Shown here: in pieces, positions 49,094 to 64,000 of the stretch
Position numbering within the stretch: position 1 is the stretch's first letter
Layout of the letters: the number at the start of each line of letters is the position of its first letter
From: Engraulis encrasicolus
Lineage: Eukaryota > Chordata > Actinopteri > Clupeiformes > Engraulidae
DNA: 64,000 nucleotides
Assembly (NCBI RefSeq): GCF_034702125.1
Contig: NC_085857.1
Coordinates: 52,438,434 to 52,502,433, forward strand
Direction of reading: 5' to 3'
Notes under the pieces: model-generated
Databases searched by the model: none
What the model saw: the letters and a program-made list of their open reading frames with translations, nothing else
What the model was told of the DNA's origin: nothing
Position numbers and translations under genes: made by a program

Positions 49094-49170
49094 ACTCACT
49101 CACTCACTCACTCATCCACTCACTCACTCACTCACTCACTCACTCACTCACTCACTCACTCACTCTCACT
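49094..49170. repeat. (CACT)n array
   Basis: About 18 tetranucleotide units with one CATC interruption. Confidence 0.95.
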
Positions 49171-49193
49171 CACACACGCACACCTGAACTTAC

Positions 49194-49218
49194 CATGAGA
49201 TGCCCCCCCTGCAGCCAT
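49194..49218 (-). pseudogene. Start exon of the broken GIMAP copy
   Basis: The 25-nt exon encodes MAAGGASH plus one base and has donor GTAAGT, the same length and phase as the start exon at 23487-23511. It pairs with the broken exon at 48302-48946. Confidence 0.65.
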
Positions 49219-49421
49219 CTCTGTGGTCTTACTCAAACATTATCAGATTTTAGGAGCTCTGAAAGACAGAATTACCCTCAGTTATGGTACAGTTTATACT
49301 TTACAATACTGTACATGGTAATACAGGATTAATTTATCCAGAAGACTTAAAGAAACAACCCTAAACATTCGAAGCAAAGGGTACTCCTTTTGTGCCTTTG
49401 CATGTGGAAGTCCAATGTCTA

Positions 49422-51734
<2,313 letters not shown>

Positions 51735-52026
51735 ATGGAAGTGGATTTCATAACGAAACTAAGATCATTCTCAAAGTTGGATTTCCAAGGGAAACAAGAC
51801 GTGATAAAGAATGGACGACCGACACCAGAGCTGAGGAAATTGATTCAGGGGATTGGACAGAATATTATTTGATTATTCACAGTGAGTGGTACAACCGAAA
51901 AGACTGGCTATGTGGAATGGGAGGCAACAGGCAAAACAACGTTAGCAGTTTGCTAGCTGGATTGGATATGTCAAACCGTGAGAATATTATTGCGAGAAGC
52001 CCTGTAATCAAGACAGCATTTCAAGG
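51735..52026 (+). pseudogene. Fragment of a TTF/ZMYM1-like hAT transposase
   Basis: From the ATG at 51735 one frame reads MEVDFITKL-RSFSKL with GRPTPEL, an N-terminal pattern of fish ZMYM1/TTF-type domesticated or active hAT transposases. After a stop and frameshift another frame gives SEWYNRKDWLCG, the start of the TTF zinc-finger region. A donor-like GTAAGG follows at 52026. It is decayed and short, so the call is tentative. Confidence 0.4.
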
Positions 52027-53218
52027 TAAGGAAATTTGATTATTACATTTGCCCGCCGTGGCGTTGACTTGGGTCTAAGTTTTATTTGATTTTGTCAAGA
52101 TGAAGGAAGAGTTGTTTGAAAAATAGTTCGGTTGCATTGGTTTTACAGTAGCTATGTTTCACATATGCATTTCAGGCGTAATCTTAACCTGCAACTAGTG
52201 AGAATGTTTTGAATGACATAGCAATGGCTACATGTCTCAAAGAATAATTCATCACGAGTGATTTTGGCAACAGAACGAACTAGGGGTTGTGGGTTCCTGG
52301 ATTTTGGTTTGGTTTGCGGCTGTGTGTTCACTTTGCCAGTCCCAGTATGCCCAAGTGATAACGTTGCTTGCTATCCTAACGAGGCAGTTTAAAATGATAA
52401 TAATCAAACGCTGTATAATACACGCTTTGAGGTTCGGCTCGTCTGACATTCTTTGAAATGTCCATCCTCGAGATGAACGACTGTGGAATATTTTAGCGTC
52501 ATTGTCTATTGTTTAGGTTGAGTTTGGGTCCGCAGTGGTATGATGTGGATGAGTGGGATAGTTGACGGTTCTCAGGAGGAGTGTCCTCAAATGACGCACC
52601 ATGTCGTGCCTATTTTCTGTCTACTCTAGTCTTTTCTACCGGAGGTGGTAGCTGTCCATGACCACGGCCACGTCTGGCTTCATTATCTATTTCACAGGCT
52701 ACCAGAAGGATCATCCCGGTGGGGTGATATTCTGTTGTTGAATGCATAGTGTGAATTGTTGCTGTGTAACCTATTACAACGCAAGCATCGGATCTGTATT
52801 TTCGAGTGGTGGAGTGAAAGGAACGCTGATAAGCAGACCTCAAAATTCACCATAAGAGCATTTTTGTCCAAAATGCTCGTGTGGCTTGGGGTTATCAGCG
52901 TCCCCTCTTTCAAAGACCAGAAAACACTGAGAATTGCCTTGTATCTTGACGGCCTATAAAAATACAGTATAATCCTGGACACATATCGCGTCTGATCTGA
53001 ATGTGGTGTCCACCTTTCTAACAGACATATTGGTGTAGGGAGGAGGAGTAGGCCTAGCAGGCCTAGTAGCGCAGCCTGTGCAGTAGGTAGCCTAGGTAGA
53101 ACTAAACGTGACTCTGCCGCCAGTTATATGGTGAACTTGACTCAAACTTGTTAAATGGCACTGCCCCATCGTTGTTTACCTACGCCCCCTGCGCCAACGC
53201 CGAGTCTGGACCACTGAA

Positions 53219-53293
<75 letters not shown>

Positions 53294-53640
53294 AGTGAGA
53301 GTGAGAGAGAGAGATATCTAATAGCATTTTCTCTAAATGCAGTATGTTTTAATATGTAGGCCTACCTTATGTTCAGAAAGCGACATCTGAAACTTACCTT
53401 AACTTAAGGTATTTGGCAATTATTGATATATATTTGAAAATCCGATATTGGAAAAGTCACTGCCTCACCAGCCATAAAGCTGACCGCACGTTACTGGTGT
53501 TTAGGGTCTATAGATCTATAAAATGACAAATTGGGTTTCCGACGGCCCGTTGAAGTAGGTCGATAGTAGGCCCTATTACCAGTCTCTGCCAGTAGCCTAC
53601 TACTTGCAACAGGCGTGAGGAGGCGGGAACGAACGGTGTC
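52027..53640. other. No recognised gene before gng5
   Basis: A (GT)n lies at 53221-53290; other frames have no motif or splice support. Confidence 0.4.
53221..53290. repeat. (GT)n microsatellite
   Basis: About 35 dinucleotide units followed by (GA)n. Confidence 0.97.
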
Positions 53641-53734
53641 ACTTTTCTAGAGCTCTACAGAAAACTTCCGGCTGCGTGCCCCCACCGGATGACTGACCGT
53701 TCGACGTCCACACAAGAAGGCTACAGTCTCCGTC
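53641..53734 (+). promoter_or_regulatory. gng5-like promoter region with ETS site
   Basis: ACTTCCGG at 53664-53671 is a consensus ETS-family site, common at TATA-less housekeeping promoters. The stretch is CpG rich and lies 60-70 bp upstream of the start codon. The transcription start is not defined. Confidence 0.45.
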
Positions 53735-56102
<2,368 letters not shown>

Positions 56103-56168
56103 CTAAGCACCCCCCCCCTCTCTCTCTCTCTCCCCCCCCTCTCTCTCCCTTTTCTAAGGTAGCACCAT

Positions 56169-56216
<48 letters not shown>

Positions 56217-56257
56217 ATCTCTCTCCCCCTCGCTCTCTCGCTCTCTCGCTCGCTTGC
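56103..56257. repeat. C/CT-rich low-complexity tract
   Basis: CT dinucleotides with C runs separate the unit copies. Confidence 0.9.
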
Positions 56258-56312
56258 TCTCCAACAACCCCTGTGGACCGCCCAAATCTTGCACCATATT
56301 CCAAGGTAGCAT
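56258..56312 (+). repeat. Diverged fourth copy of the 53-bp unit
   Basis: The stretch caacaacccctgtggaccgc then ccaaatcttgcaccatattcc matches the unit with several changes. A more eroded copy (atcatgctaataattcaaag) is at about 56469-56488. Confidence 0.65.
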
Positions 56313-56491
56313 GGCTTAGTTAAAACCAACACCTCTGTCTCCTGTGTCTTGAAATGTCCATGTGGGCATTATGTGTATTTATGTAAGTTACGTGACGCCT
56401 TAATTTCCCCCTGGGCAATTCAAGTTACTCTACTGTACTCTTTCTCATGAGAAGTCATTCAACCAAAATCATGCTAATAATTCAAAGGTAG

Positions 56492-56592
<101 letters not shown>

Positions 56593-56962
56593 TCTCACCC
56601 TCTCACCTACTCCAAATCCCCCTCTCTATTCATCTTGAGTTGAGTTCCATCAGTAGAAATGGGCCTTGTGTCCATGTTACCCATGTGTTGGTGAGTGAGA
56701 TTAGTGTATGTTATCAGGAAACCCATCTGTGAGAACAGGACCAGGGCATGCAGAGAATGTGTGCGGTTTGAGTAAACGCTCTTTAAATGTTCCTCAAACA
56801 CTCTGTTGTGGGAGTTATTGTCATTGAAAACATAATAAGGAATTCTCCATGCTCTGTTGTGGCAATTATTCTCAGTTTGGCTTTGTGATGGCTGGGGTAT
56901 GCTTGCTGCCCCTTTTGTACAAGAATTGCCATGCATATTTTATGTCAATGCTGTACGCAAAG

Positions 56963-58327
56963 GGGTCATTCCACGCCAAATCTCCGAATCATCCCGCACG
57001 ACCATCTCCGATTTGGCAGAAAAAAATCAAGGAGGTTCACAAACGTCCCAATAGGAAAGGTGCAAAGTTATAGCTCTCAACTCCTCATAGTTTTTTCATT
57101 AAAAATGTCAAATGACTCATTTTGAACAGAGTTCTCAGAGAGCCCACTTTCAGATTATCGTATCTAAAAAAATACTTTAAGTAGGTCCTTACAAATTTCA
57201 AGGGGTAACATTTGGAACATGTACTTGTGAAATGTGGATTTTCACACATCCTCTTGTCATTTACGACCGCTTTTCTGGGGGCTTAAAGTTGCTTGAAAAA
57301 TTCTCACCTTTGAATTTGTGGGCATCTTTGAAGGACTGTGGTAAGCGCAGTTTTAAAGACAGAGGTTTGATATGGACAATGTATGTTCCCAACCATTCTG
57401 TGCATGTTGTGTTGAAAGACTGATCTTCTGCGATGAACAGTTTAGAAGATATGAAGTCTTTAAAATGGAAAAACTGAAACTTGGTACCATCTTTGCCATG
57501 TCATAAAAAAAAAATGTCACGACTCACCACCATATTATCAACAGTTTTGGAAAGATTAGATGTCTGTTCTTAACATATCCAAAAACTAGGATGGTATTCT
57601 GCCTCATTTGGTCACAACGATTAAAAAAAAAAACACTTTTGTGTGACTTCCACAGCTCCTATGAAAAACTGATATTAGTGGCATCTTCGCCATGTTATAC
57701 AAAACAATTACAGAACTCACCACTATGACATTTACAGTTTTAGAAAGACTCAATGTCTGTTTTTAACATATCCAAAAACTGGGGTGGTGTTCTGTCTCAT
57801 TTTTAAAGAATGGATTTGTAAATACGGCTGTGTGACATCTGCAGACTTCATAGGATTAGACTTCATATCTTCTAAACTGTTCATGGCAGAAGGTCAGTCT
57901 TTCAACACAACATGCACAGAATGGTTGGGAACATACATTGTCCATATCAAACCTCTGTCTTTAAAACAGCGCTTACCGCAGTCCTTCAAAGATGCCCACA
58001 AATTGACTTGGTAAATGACAAGAGGATGTGTGAAAATCCACATTTCACAAGTACATGTTCCAAATGTTACCCCTTGAAATTTGTAAGGACCTACTTAAAG
58101 TAGTTTTTTAGATACGGCAATCTGAAAGTTGGCTCTCCTGAGAACTCTGTTCAAAACGAGTCAGGGGGGTACCTGACAAAAACATTTTTAATGACAAAAC
58201 TATGAGGAGTTGAGAGCTATAATTTTGCACTTGTCCTATTGGGACGTTTGTGAACCCCCTTGATTTTTTTCTGCCAAATCTGAGATGGTCGTGCGGGATG
58301 ATTCGGAGATTTGGCGTGGAATGACCC
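56963..58327. mobile_element. 1.36-kb fold-back element
   Basis: The left end gggtcattccacgccaaatc and its complement at the right end (ggcgtggaatgaccc) pair, followed by long imperfect arms of several hundred bp. The flanks are AAAG on both sides (56959-56962 and 58328-58331), a possible 4-bp duplication, not conclusive. Small frames inside are paired with each other on opposite strands and are not genes. Confidence 0.78.
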
Positions 58328-59742
58328 AAAGCTCTCTTTGAATGTAAAGTACGCAGACACATGCACCATGTGCAATATCAACTCAGCCGCTACTAGCGGT
58401 CTTCTGAGAAATTGCTTTGGTCGCTGCCATGAATAGACCAAGCTTTGACGAGGGCCTCATTGGTTATCTTGTCCCCGAGACCATACCTCCAGTATCACGA
58501 GTAGTACTCCGATAGTTCTTCTGCAAGTAAATGCACTCACTTCGCAAATGGTTGGATGTGTATGCAGTGATGGGCAACTTGGAGTCAGATGCTAAAGTCC
58601 AGTGCCATATGTTCCAAATGACCTGGTTTTACCTCTCCAATTAGGACAATCACTTGTACTTGTGAGCTCTATTCTCTCTAGGTGTTATACTGGTAGCCAG
58701 GCTACGACCTCCTAATTACACAACACCTTCGCCGTTGTGAAATTAGTCAGGAAGAGAGCAATGGAAGTACCTTCTGTGCTTCGGAGGGCTGGGGAACTCC
58801 ACCCACTTTGTCAGGAAGCAATCAACTTTGAGCAGCTCCAACGGCCCTGAGTAGAGGCGTGTTCAAAGCAGTGACGTGGATTAAGCAGAGATGTCCGATT
58901 GGGACTCAGAGAAAGTTTGGTTTAAACTTGCCCTGGGTTTATAAAGGTGGTAAAGTGTCTTGTTTTTCATGTTAGGCATTGTCTTGTTTTAAGGATGGAG
59001 TAAGTATCTAAGCTAGTGAGAGTCAATGGATCACACATGCTACAGTGATCCATTGACTTTCACTAGCTTAGCTACATAGTCTCTCTTTTAACTTGTCTTA
59101 AAGTAAGACAACGCCTAACATGAAAAATAAAACACTTTGCCTCCTTTATAAACCCCGGCCAACGATTTTGGCCAACTGTATTAAGCCCCAAAATAGTGGC
59201 ATACCCCTTTAATTGCTCTAGGTCAGACCAAGTCTCGAAGAGATTTGAAAGTCGATAGTAATCAAGCTAGTCTACTGGGGCTTTAGGGTGGTATGGGAAC
59301 CTTGGAGAGGGAGATGAACAAGTGTGATGCTGATGCTGCCAGCCACATACGACTGCCCGCCGACCTGCCATAAAATGTTAATACTGCATTTAGTTTCTAA
59401 GTTAAGTTATGAACGTCATGCCATGCCTCTTCTTTGCTTTCTACAGAACATAAGTATACAGAAATGCTGAAGTCTGGCTTTAACATTGAGACGGTGAAAT
59501 GCAGTGGATTTGGGCCATATATACAGTACATCATTATACTATTTATATGCAGTGGATTAAGCACATTTCAGCCGTCCTCCACTTTTAGGCCACCTATTAT
59601 TATATTATTATGCTACATCAAACTTAACAGATGCGTTCTATCCAAAGAATGTGTGTGTGTGCGTGCGTGTGTGTGTGTACACAATGTCTGCACATTTAGG
59701 CTATGTATGGACTCCAGTGGAAAGTACACTGTGGCTACTTTT
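58328..59742. other. No gene proven; hairpin at 58935-59155
   Basis: Arms of about 95 bp (gtttataaaggtggtaaagt on the outside) pair around 59030. A TTTCTACAG acceptor-like site at 59438-59446 opens a frame, but no domain or donor supports an exon. Confidence 0.45.
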
Positions 59743-59760
59743 CACACACACACACACACA

Positions 59761-59835
<75 letters not shown>
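59743..59835. repeat. (CA)n microsatellite
   Basis: About 46 units with one GA interruption near 59761. Confidence 0.97.
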
Positions 59836-59837
<2 letters not shown>

Positions 59838-60087
59838 CTTTCTGCTTTTATAAATGACATCAGTGCGTTCAATGGATTGAGAGAGAGCGAGCGCTGGTGG
59901 TTTGGAGGTTTCTTTCTATAGACTGATGTTTCCCCTGCCTGTTACCCAGTGTGGTGGAGGATGTGCGTAGTGCTTATTTTTATTTTTGTGCATGTGTGTG
60001 CTGTTATGAGAACTTGTCCTGTGCATTTCTTTGAGGTGACGAAGCCATGGTTCAACCTGTTCTCCTGTGACAAACTTTACTCTTTAC

Positions 60088-60118
60088 TCTCTCTCTCTCT
60101 CTCTCGCTCTCGCTCTCG

Positions 60119-60191
<73 letters not shown>

Positions 60192-60228
60192 AACATCTCT
60201 CTTTAACTCTCTCTCTCTCTCTCCTCTT

Positions 60229-60290
<62 letters not shown>
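60088..60290. repeat. (CT)n tracts
   Basis: Two long CT runs (60088-60187 and 60233-60290) separated by a short non-repetitive spacer, leading to a CTACAG. Confidence 0.95.
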
Positions 60291-60293
<3 letters not shown>

Positions 60294-60300
60294 TCTACAG

Positions 60301-60386
60301 CTGTCTAAGATGAGGATGAAGAAGAGGAAGATGGTGAGGAGGAGGAGATGATGAAGAATGCTGAGCAGCATGTGAAGGACCAGTGA
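60301..60386 (+). other. Possible 3'-UTR exon or acidic C-terminus
   Basis: After tctacag at 60300 a stretch includes gat-gag-gat codons that read as an acidic tail ending VKDQ then TGA at 60384-60386. That frame has an upstream TAA at 60306-60308, so coding would need a different acceptor (such as after ctaag). It could also be a 3'-UTR exon of the gng5-like gene: the codon after its stop begins G/GTAGGG, donor-like in all three repeat copies. Neither is proven. Confidence 0.3.
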
Positions 60387-60519
60387 ACCCCCGCCCTTTT
60401 TTGTCCCCCCCCCCTTTTTTTGACACCCCACCCTCCCCACTTATTGACACAACTCTCTATTGAACACTACAGTCAGTCACTACTCCCCTTGCAATCCCCC
60501 ACCACCCCTCACCCCCCAA

Positions 60520-60521
<2 letters not shown>

Positions 60522-60590
<69 letters not shown>
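60522..60590. repeat. (CA)n microsatellite
   Basis: About 34 dinucleotide units, broken near the end. Confidence 0.97.
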
Positions 60591-60591
<1 letters not shown>

Positions 60592-60763
60592 CACACACAC
60601 ACCCAGGGACACCTCCCTTCCCCAAGCCCCGTCATCTCGAGTTCACACACACCCAAGACCCCACCAGACAGTAAAGCTGGCAGGCACACTACATGTACAT
60701 GCATAAGCCTTTAAACATGCATCCGCACATAAGCTGGTACTAGCATAGGTTACATGCATCAAG

Positions 60764-60765
<2 letters not shown>

Positions 60766-60802
<37 letters not shown>
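60766..60802. repeat. (CA)n microsatellite
   Basis: About 18 units followed by variant cacgtcacacg blocks. Confidence 0.93.
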
Positions 60803-60810
<8 letters not shown>

Positions 60811-60839
60811 CGTCACACGCACACACGTCACACGCACAC

Positions 60840-63474
60840 ATACACACTCGCACACACATACACACCCAGTCGCTCACTAAGAGGTCATTGAGGGCATCTG
60901 GTGTTTGATTGCTACATTGTCAGCCAATGTAGATTGAGCACTGGACTGTAGCTTCAGTTTAGGAATCCTTTACAAACTCATGGACACATCAAGATGCTCT
61001 TAGACGGCTTGACACAACTAAAAATGAATGAATAGTTAACATATTAATTGTGACAATAATGATAATGGTGGTGACAACTGTATAACTGTATAAAAAATGG
61101 TAGAACGTGAGGGACAGTAAGCCAGAAGTAAATACAAATGATAATTTTGTGCCTTTGTGGTGGTAGACACAGCATCCGTTTGGCCAATATGCACGGACTG
61201 TATCTGCACAGACGTCTAGTCCCCTGGAACTTTTTGAGGAAATTTCAGCAGCCAGTTTGGTTCAAGTGCCTTTTTTAGTGCCTTTTTGAGAACGTCTAAG
61301 AACACAGTTTGGTTCCTGGGTGCATTGATATACCAACAGATTGTGTGCGCATGTGGTTACAGTGTCAGTGCTGCCTGGTCTATGGCCTTGTACATCACCA
61401 CCCTAATAATGTATCAACATCAGTTTGGTATGGTAGGTACTGTAAATAAGAATTAATATCAAAACGACGTGGCCTGTTACACTTTTATCTACACATGAAA
61501 ATAGATGATTGTTTCAGATTATGAAAGTAGATATGATATGGTAATATATAACATAATTATTCCTACTGAAGCAAGGATTGCTTAAAACAAATAGTGGGGG
61601 TCCGACTAACCTTCTAAAGGGCCAAAACATTTGCCCATTCAGCCAACAGAGAGTTAAACTAATTTTGAGTGAGTGTATTTTTATTTCTATTTCATTTTAT
61701 TTTGAGTTTATTTTTATTTCACCACATGCAGTAGGCCTTGGAGTCGTGGAGTTGAAATGCAACCCCCAGCCCCTTATCCTAGGTGAGGTGTGTTCTAAAT
61801 TCTGCTGCTACCTTAAAACACTACATTACCCATAACACACTGTGCCTTGATCTAGATCACCTCACATCTGGCCTATGGCTCCCATTTGTAGTCCTCATTG
61901 CCTAATGTGTTGCCTGTCTATGTGTGAGCAACTGAATTCCAGACAGAGTGAGTCAACTTATTCACAATGGAACACATTTTTGTAGAACAGAGGTCATCCA
62001 CTGCAAAAAAAAAAAAAAATCTTTCAATATTTAAAAAAAATAGTTTTAACTCTTTTGAAACATTTAAGTCCATCCATGCTTAGGGAAAGTATGTCTTATT
62101 TGTAATGTCATTTTTTTGCTGAGTGTTTCTAACCTGATTTTAGATTGTGCATAAAACAATGACAAAGGAAAAGGACATGGACATTGTTGCTGTGTGCTGT
62201 TTGTAAGACTTATCATTGGATTGCTTTTTGGGGAAAAAAGGGGTTTTCAGTATTCAGACTACAAGATTTGTGCCTACATTTTCTTCCTATGGTACTGATG
62301 AGAGGCACTGAGAGACATATTTTTCAATAGTTTAACTTTTTTGAGTGATGATTTTTTTTCTCCCAGTCCTCTAGAATTTTACACAAACTTTCTACACCCC
62401 TCACAGAACCATGTGTTAAAACCCCTCACAGAGAATTTCTTACATCGTAATGAGCATTGTCTGTTTTGCTAATGTTCTAATCATGTCTGTGTGATGATCA
62501 GAGGGTTAAAAACTAAGGGGCTGTTTATATATACACCCGGGTATTTTGATAACTGTAGACCTTGCCTTTCATTTGTGCCTTTCGTTTACAAACAGACAAA
62601 GGTTTTTCCTCTAAAAACTAAGCTTAAAAAAAAACACGCCAAAAGTGGAGATTTTTTTTTAAAACTCCGGTTAGTGTTTGTTTATAAACTGAGATAAACG
62701 GAGACTTGAATGGCATTCTCCTTACCACGCACAGGCTTAACGTATTTATGACAGCTCTCAGCATATTGATGCGTATTTGCCTATGATGTGAACGAAAATA
62801 TGTTGGTAAGCGTAGAGAAGAAAAATGTTGATTTATCAAAATCCCCGGCTATGTCTAAACAGGCCCTAAAGCTAATAGGGCAAAGAGACACTACATGTAC
62901 TTCTCACTCATCTCTTCTGTTTTGATGTTGGTTTCATACGTACGTACGCTGTAGTGAGAATACTTCTTTTGGTCATTAAATTAGCCTTTATTATTATTAC
63001 GATGTCGTTTATTTGTTATTTGTGTGTGTGTGTCTCTGTCTGTGTCTGGGGGTTATTGGTGTTGGGTTTTTTTCTCTTTTCTCTTCCATTTTCTAAGGGA
63101 CTGTCCCACAAAACCCTTGCCAAACAGCTGTGTGTGCGTGCGTCTGTGTCTGTGTCTGTGTCTGTGCGCGTGCGCGTGCGCGTGTGCGGCGTGCGTGTTT
63201 TGTCATTTGTGTCAATCTTGTCCAAGCTTCTGAATACCCCACATGGATGGGTGTGATGATCACAGATATATAAAGTAGAAGTTCTCTTACAGATGTAATT
63301 ACAATAGTCATATTGGTATTACAAAGTTCAAATCATGTAATAGGAAAATGTAAATGTGATAATGTGTGGTAAGCTGATGTTTTAGGTGTAACATTGTGTT
63401 GTCAGATTTTCAAACATGAAAAGAAGGAAGGTCCGAACACAAATTTCCAAACAAACAAAAAAGAGAGAACCCGT
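60840..63474. other. No recognised gene
   Basis: AT-rich sequence with scattered short frames. No splice-supported exon or element end is recognised. Confidence 0.4.
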
Positions 63475-63568
63475 ACCTTGCATAGCATAGTGTTTTTATT
63501 GCACTGACACGTTTCGGCATATGCCTTCTTCAGTGTGAAATATGTACAATAAAAGCACTATGCAAGGT
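63475..63568. repeat. Hairpin with cgtttcgg...cttcttcagtg
   Basis: Arms accttgcatag-tgtttttattg (63475-63501, with a 5-bp catag duplication) and caataaaagcactatgcaag pair. The centre has acgtttcggcatatgcc and ttcttcagtg, the motif shared with 23268-23460, 42975-43090 and 55610-55689. Confidence 0.65.
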
Positions 63569-64000
63569 GTGACCACTTTTTTCCCCCCAGAAATTTAGTT
63601 GACCATTTTGACCATCGTCCTCAATTCATTTATATCATCATAAGCCTGCTCCCAAAAAAATATGTTAAAATAAGCCTTGACCCATGGGCGTAATTTTAGG
63701 GGGGGGGGCGGTGGGGACATGTCCATACCACTTTCCAGATAAACCTAGCTTGTCCCTACCATTCTTTCACAAATATAATGCAAAAACAGCATATCCGGAC
63801 CATTTGCGATTGAAATGTCCCCACCACTTTTCGAGCCAAACCTACACCTTTGCCTTGACCCTTGCCCACAAAGCCCACCACAGGAACGGCTCCAGATTAT
63901 CTGAAGGACATACTCTAAGAACTTGTATTCCTGTGGGAGAGATGCTCCTCCAGCACTAGCTGTTTGGCTCTGCTGCCTGCTCGCTCTAAGCGTTCCCAGG
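63569..64000. other. No recognised gene; poly-G dispersed repeat edge
   Basis: A G9-10 run at 63701 is followed by ggtggggacatgtccatacc, resembling a dispersed repeat. No frame is supported. Confidence 0.35.

Noticed and set aside
56931..58441. Frames of 63-85 codons on both strands
   Set aside because: They fall within the arms of the 1.36-kb fold-back element and pair with each other.
59434..59853. 139-codon plus-strand frame after a TTTCTACAG acceptor-like site
   Set aside because: It runs into a (CA)n tract and has no domain; the first 30 codons alone could be an exon but no donor is visible.

Overview
This window looks like teleost fish nuclear DNA. Genes are split by short GT-AG introns, the intergenic DNA is packed with hAT, TTAA-target, Harbinger-like and TA-target elements, long (GT/CA)n and (CT)n runs are frequent, and the recognisable genes are a fish-style multi-domain GIMAP (AIG1-type GTPase) gene and a G-protein gamma subunit. 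No rRNA, tRNA gene or CRISPR array was seen. The species cannot be named from the sequence alone.

Layout. 1-7.7 kb: duplicated repeat units, a TATA-containing hairpin, part of a hAT end, a possible transmembrane-type exon and a 970-bp TTAA-flanked fold-back transposon. 7.7-23.5 kb, minus strand: the main gene. A 25-nt start exon (23487-23511) is followed by nine large exons, each coding one AIG1/GIMAP domain, then three small near-identical coiled-coil exons and an acidic, serine-rich last exon. Every intron I could place is phase 1, and the 14 exons sum to 6897 nt (2298 codons plus stop) with no internal stop. Four DNA transposons or their remnants lie in its introns. 23.65-30.42 kb: a hAT-type element with a perfect 8-bp target duplication, starting about 140 bp upstream of that start codon. 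It contains a smaller hAT-like MITE and a decayed Ty3/Gypsy retrotransposon. 30.4-41.6 kb: no convincing gene. It holds a tRNA-derived SINE split by a hAT element, LINE 3' ends, a 31-bp minisatellite, pentanucleotide and tetranucleotide arrays and a 1.6-kb fold-back element.

41.7-46.65 kb, minus strand: six phase-0 exons of an unrecognised acidic, serine-rich protein ending in basic FRRLG-type segments. 48.3-49.2 kb, minus strand: a broken second copy of the start exon plus first AIG1 exon of the GIMAP gene. 51.7-52.0 kb: a decayed TTF/ZMYM1-like transposase fragment. 53.7-56.0 kb, plus strand: a two-exon, 71-residue G-protein gamma subunit closest to GNG5, whose last coding stretch and stop codon are repeated in tandem after the gene. 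56.1-64 kb: simple repeats, a 1.36-kb fold-back element and other hairpins; a possible 3'-UTR exon lies near 60.3 kb.

The GIMAP gene is the feature most worth attention. It is a frame-neutral array of GTPase exons in which individual domains have lost different nucleotide-binding motifs, so the product would be a large protein mixing apparently active and apparently dead GTPase modules.
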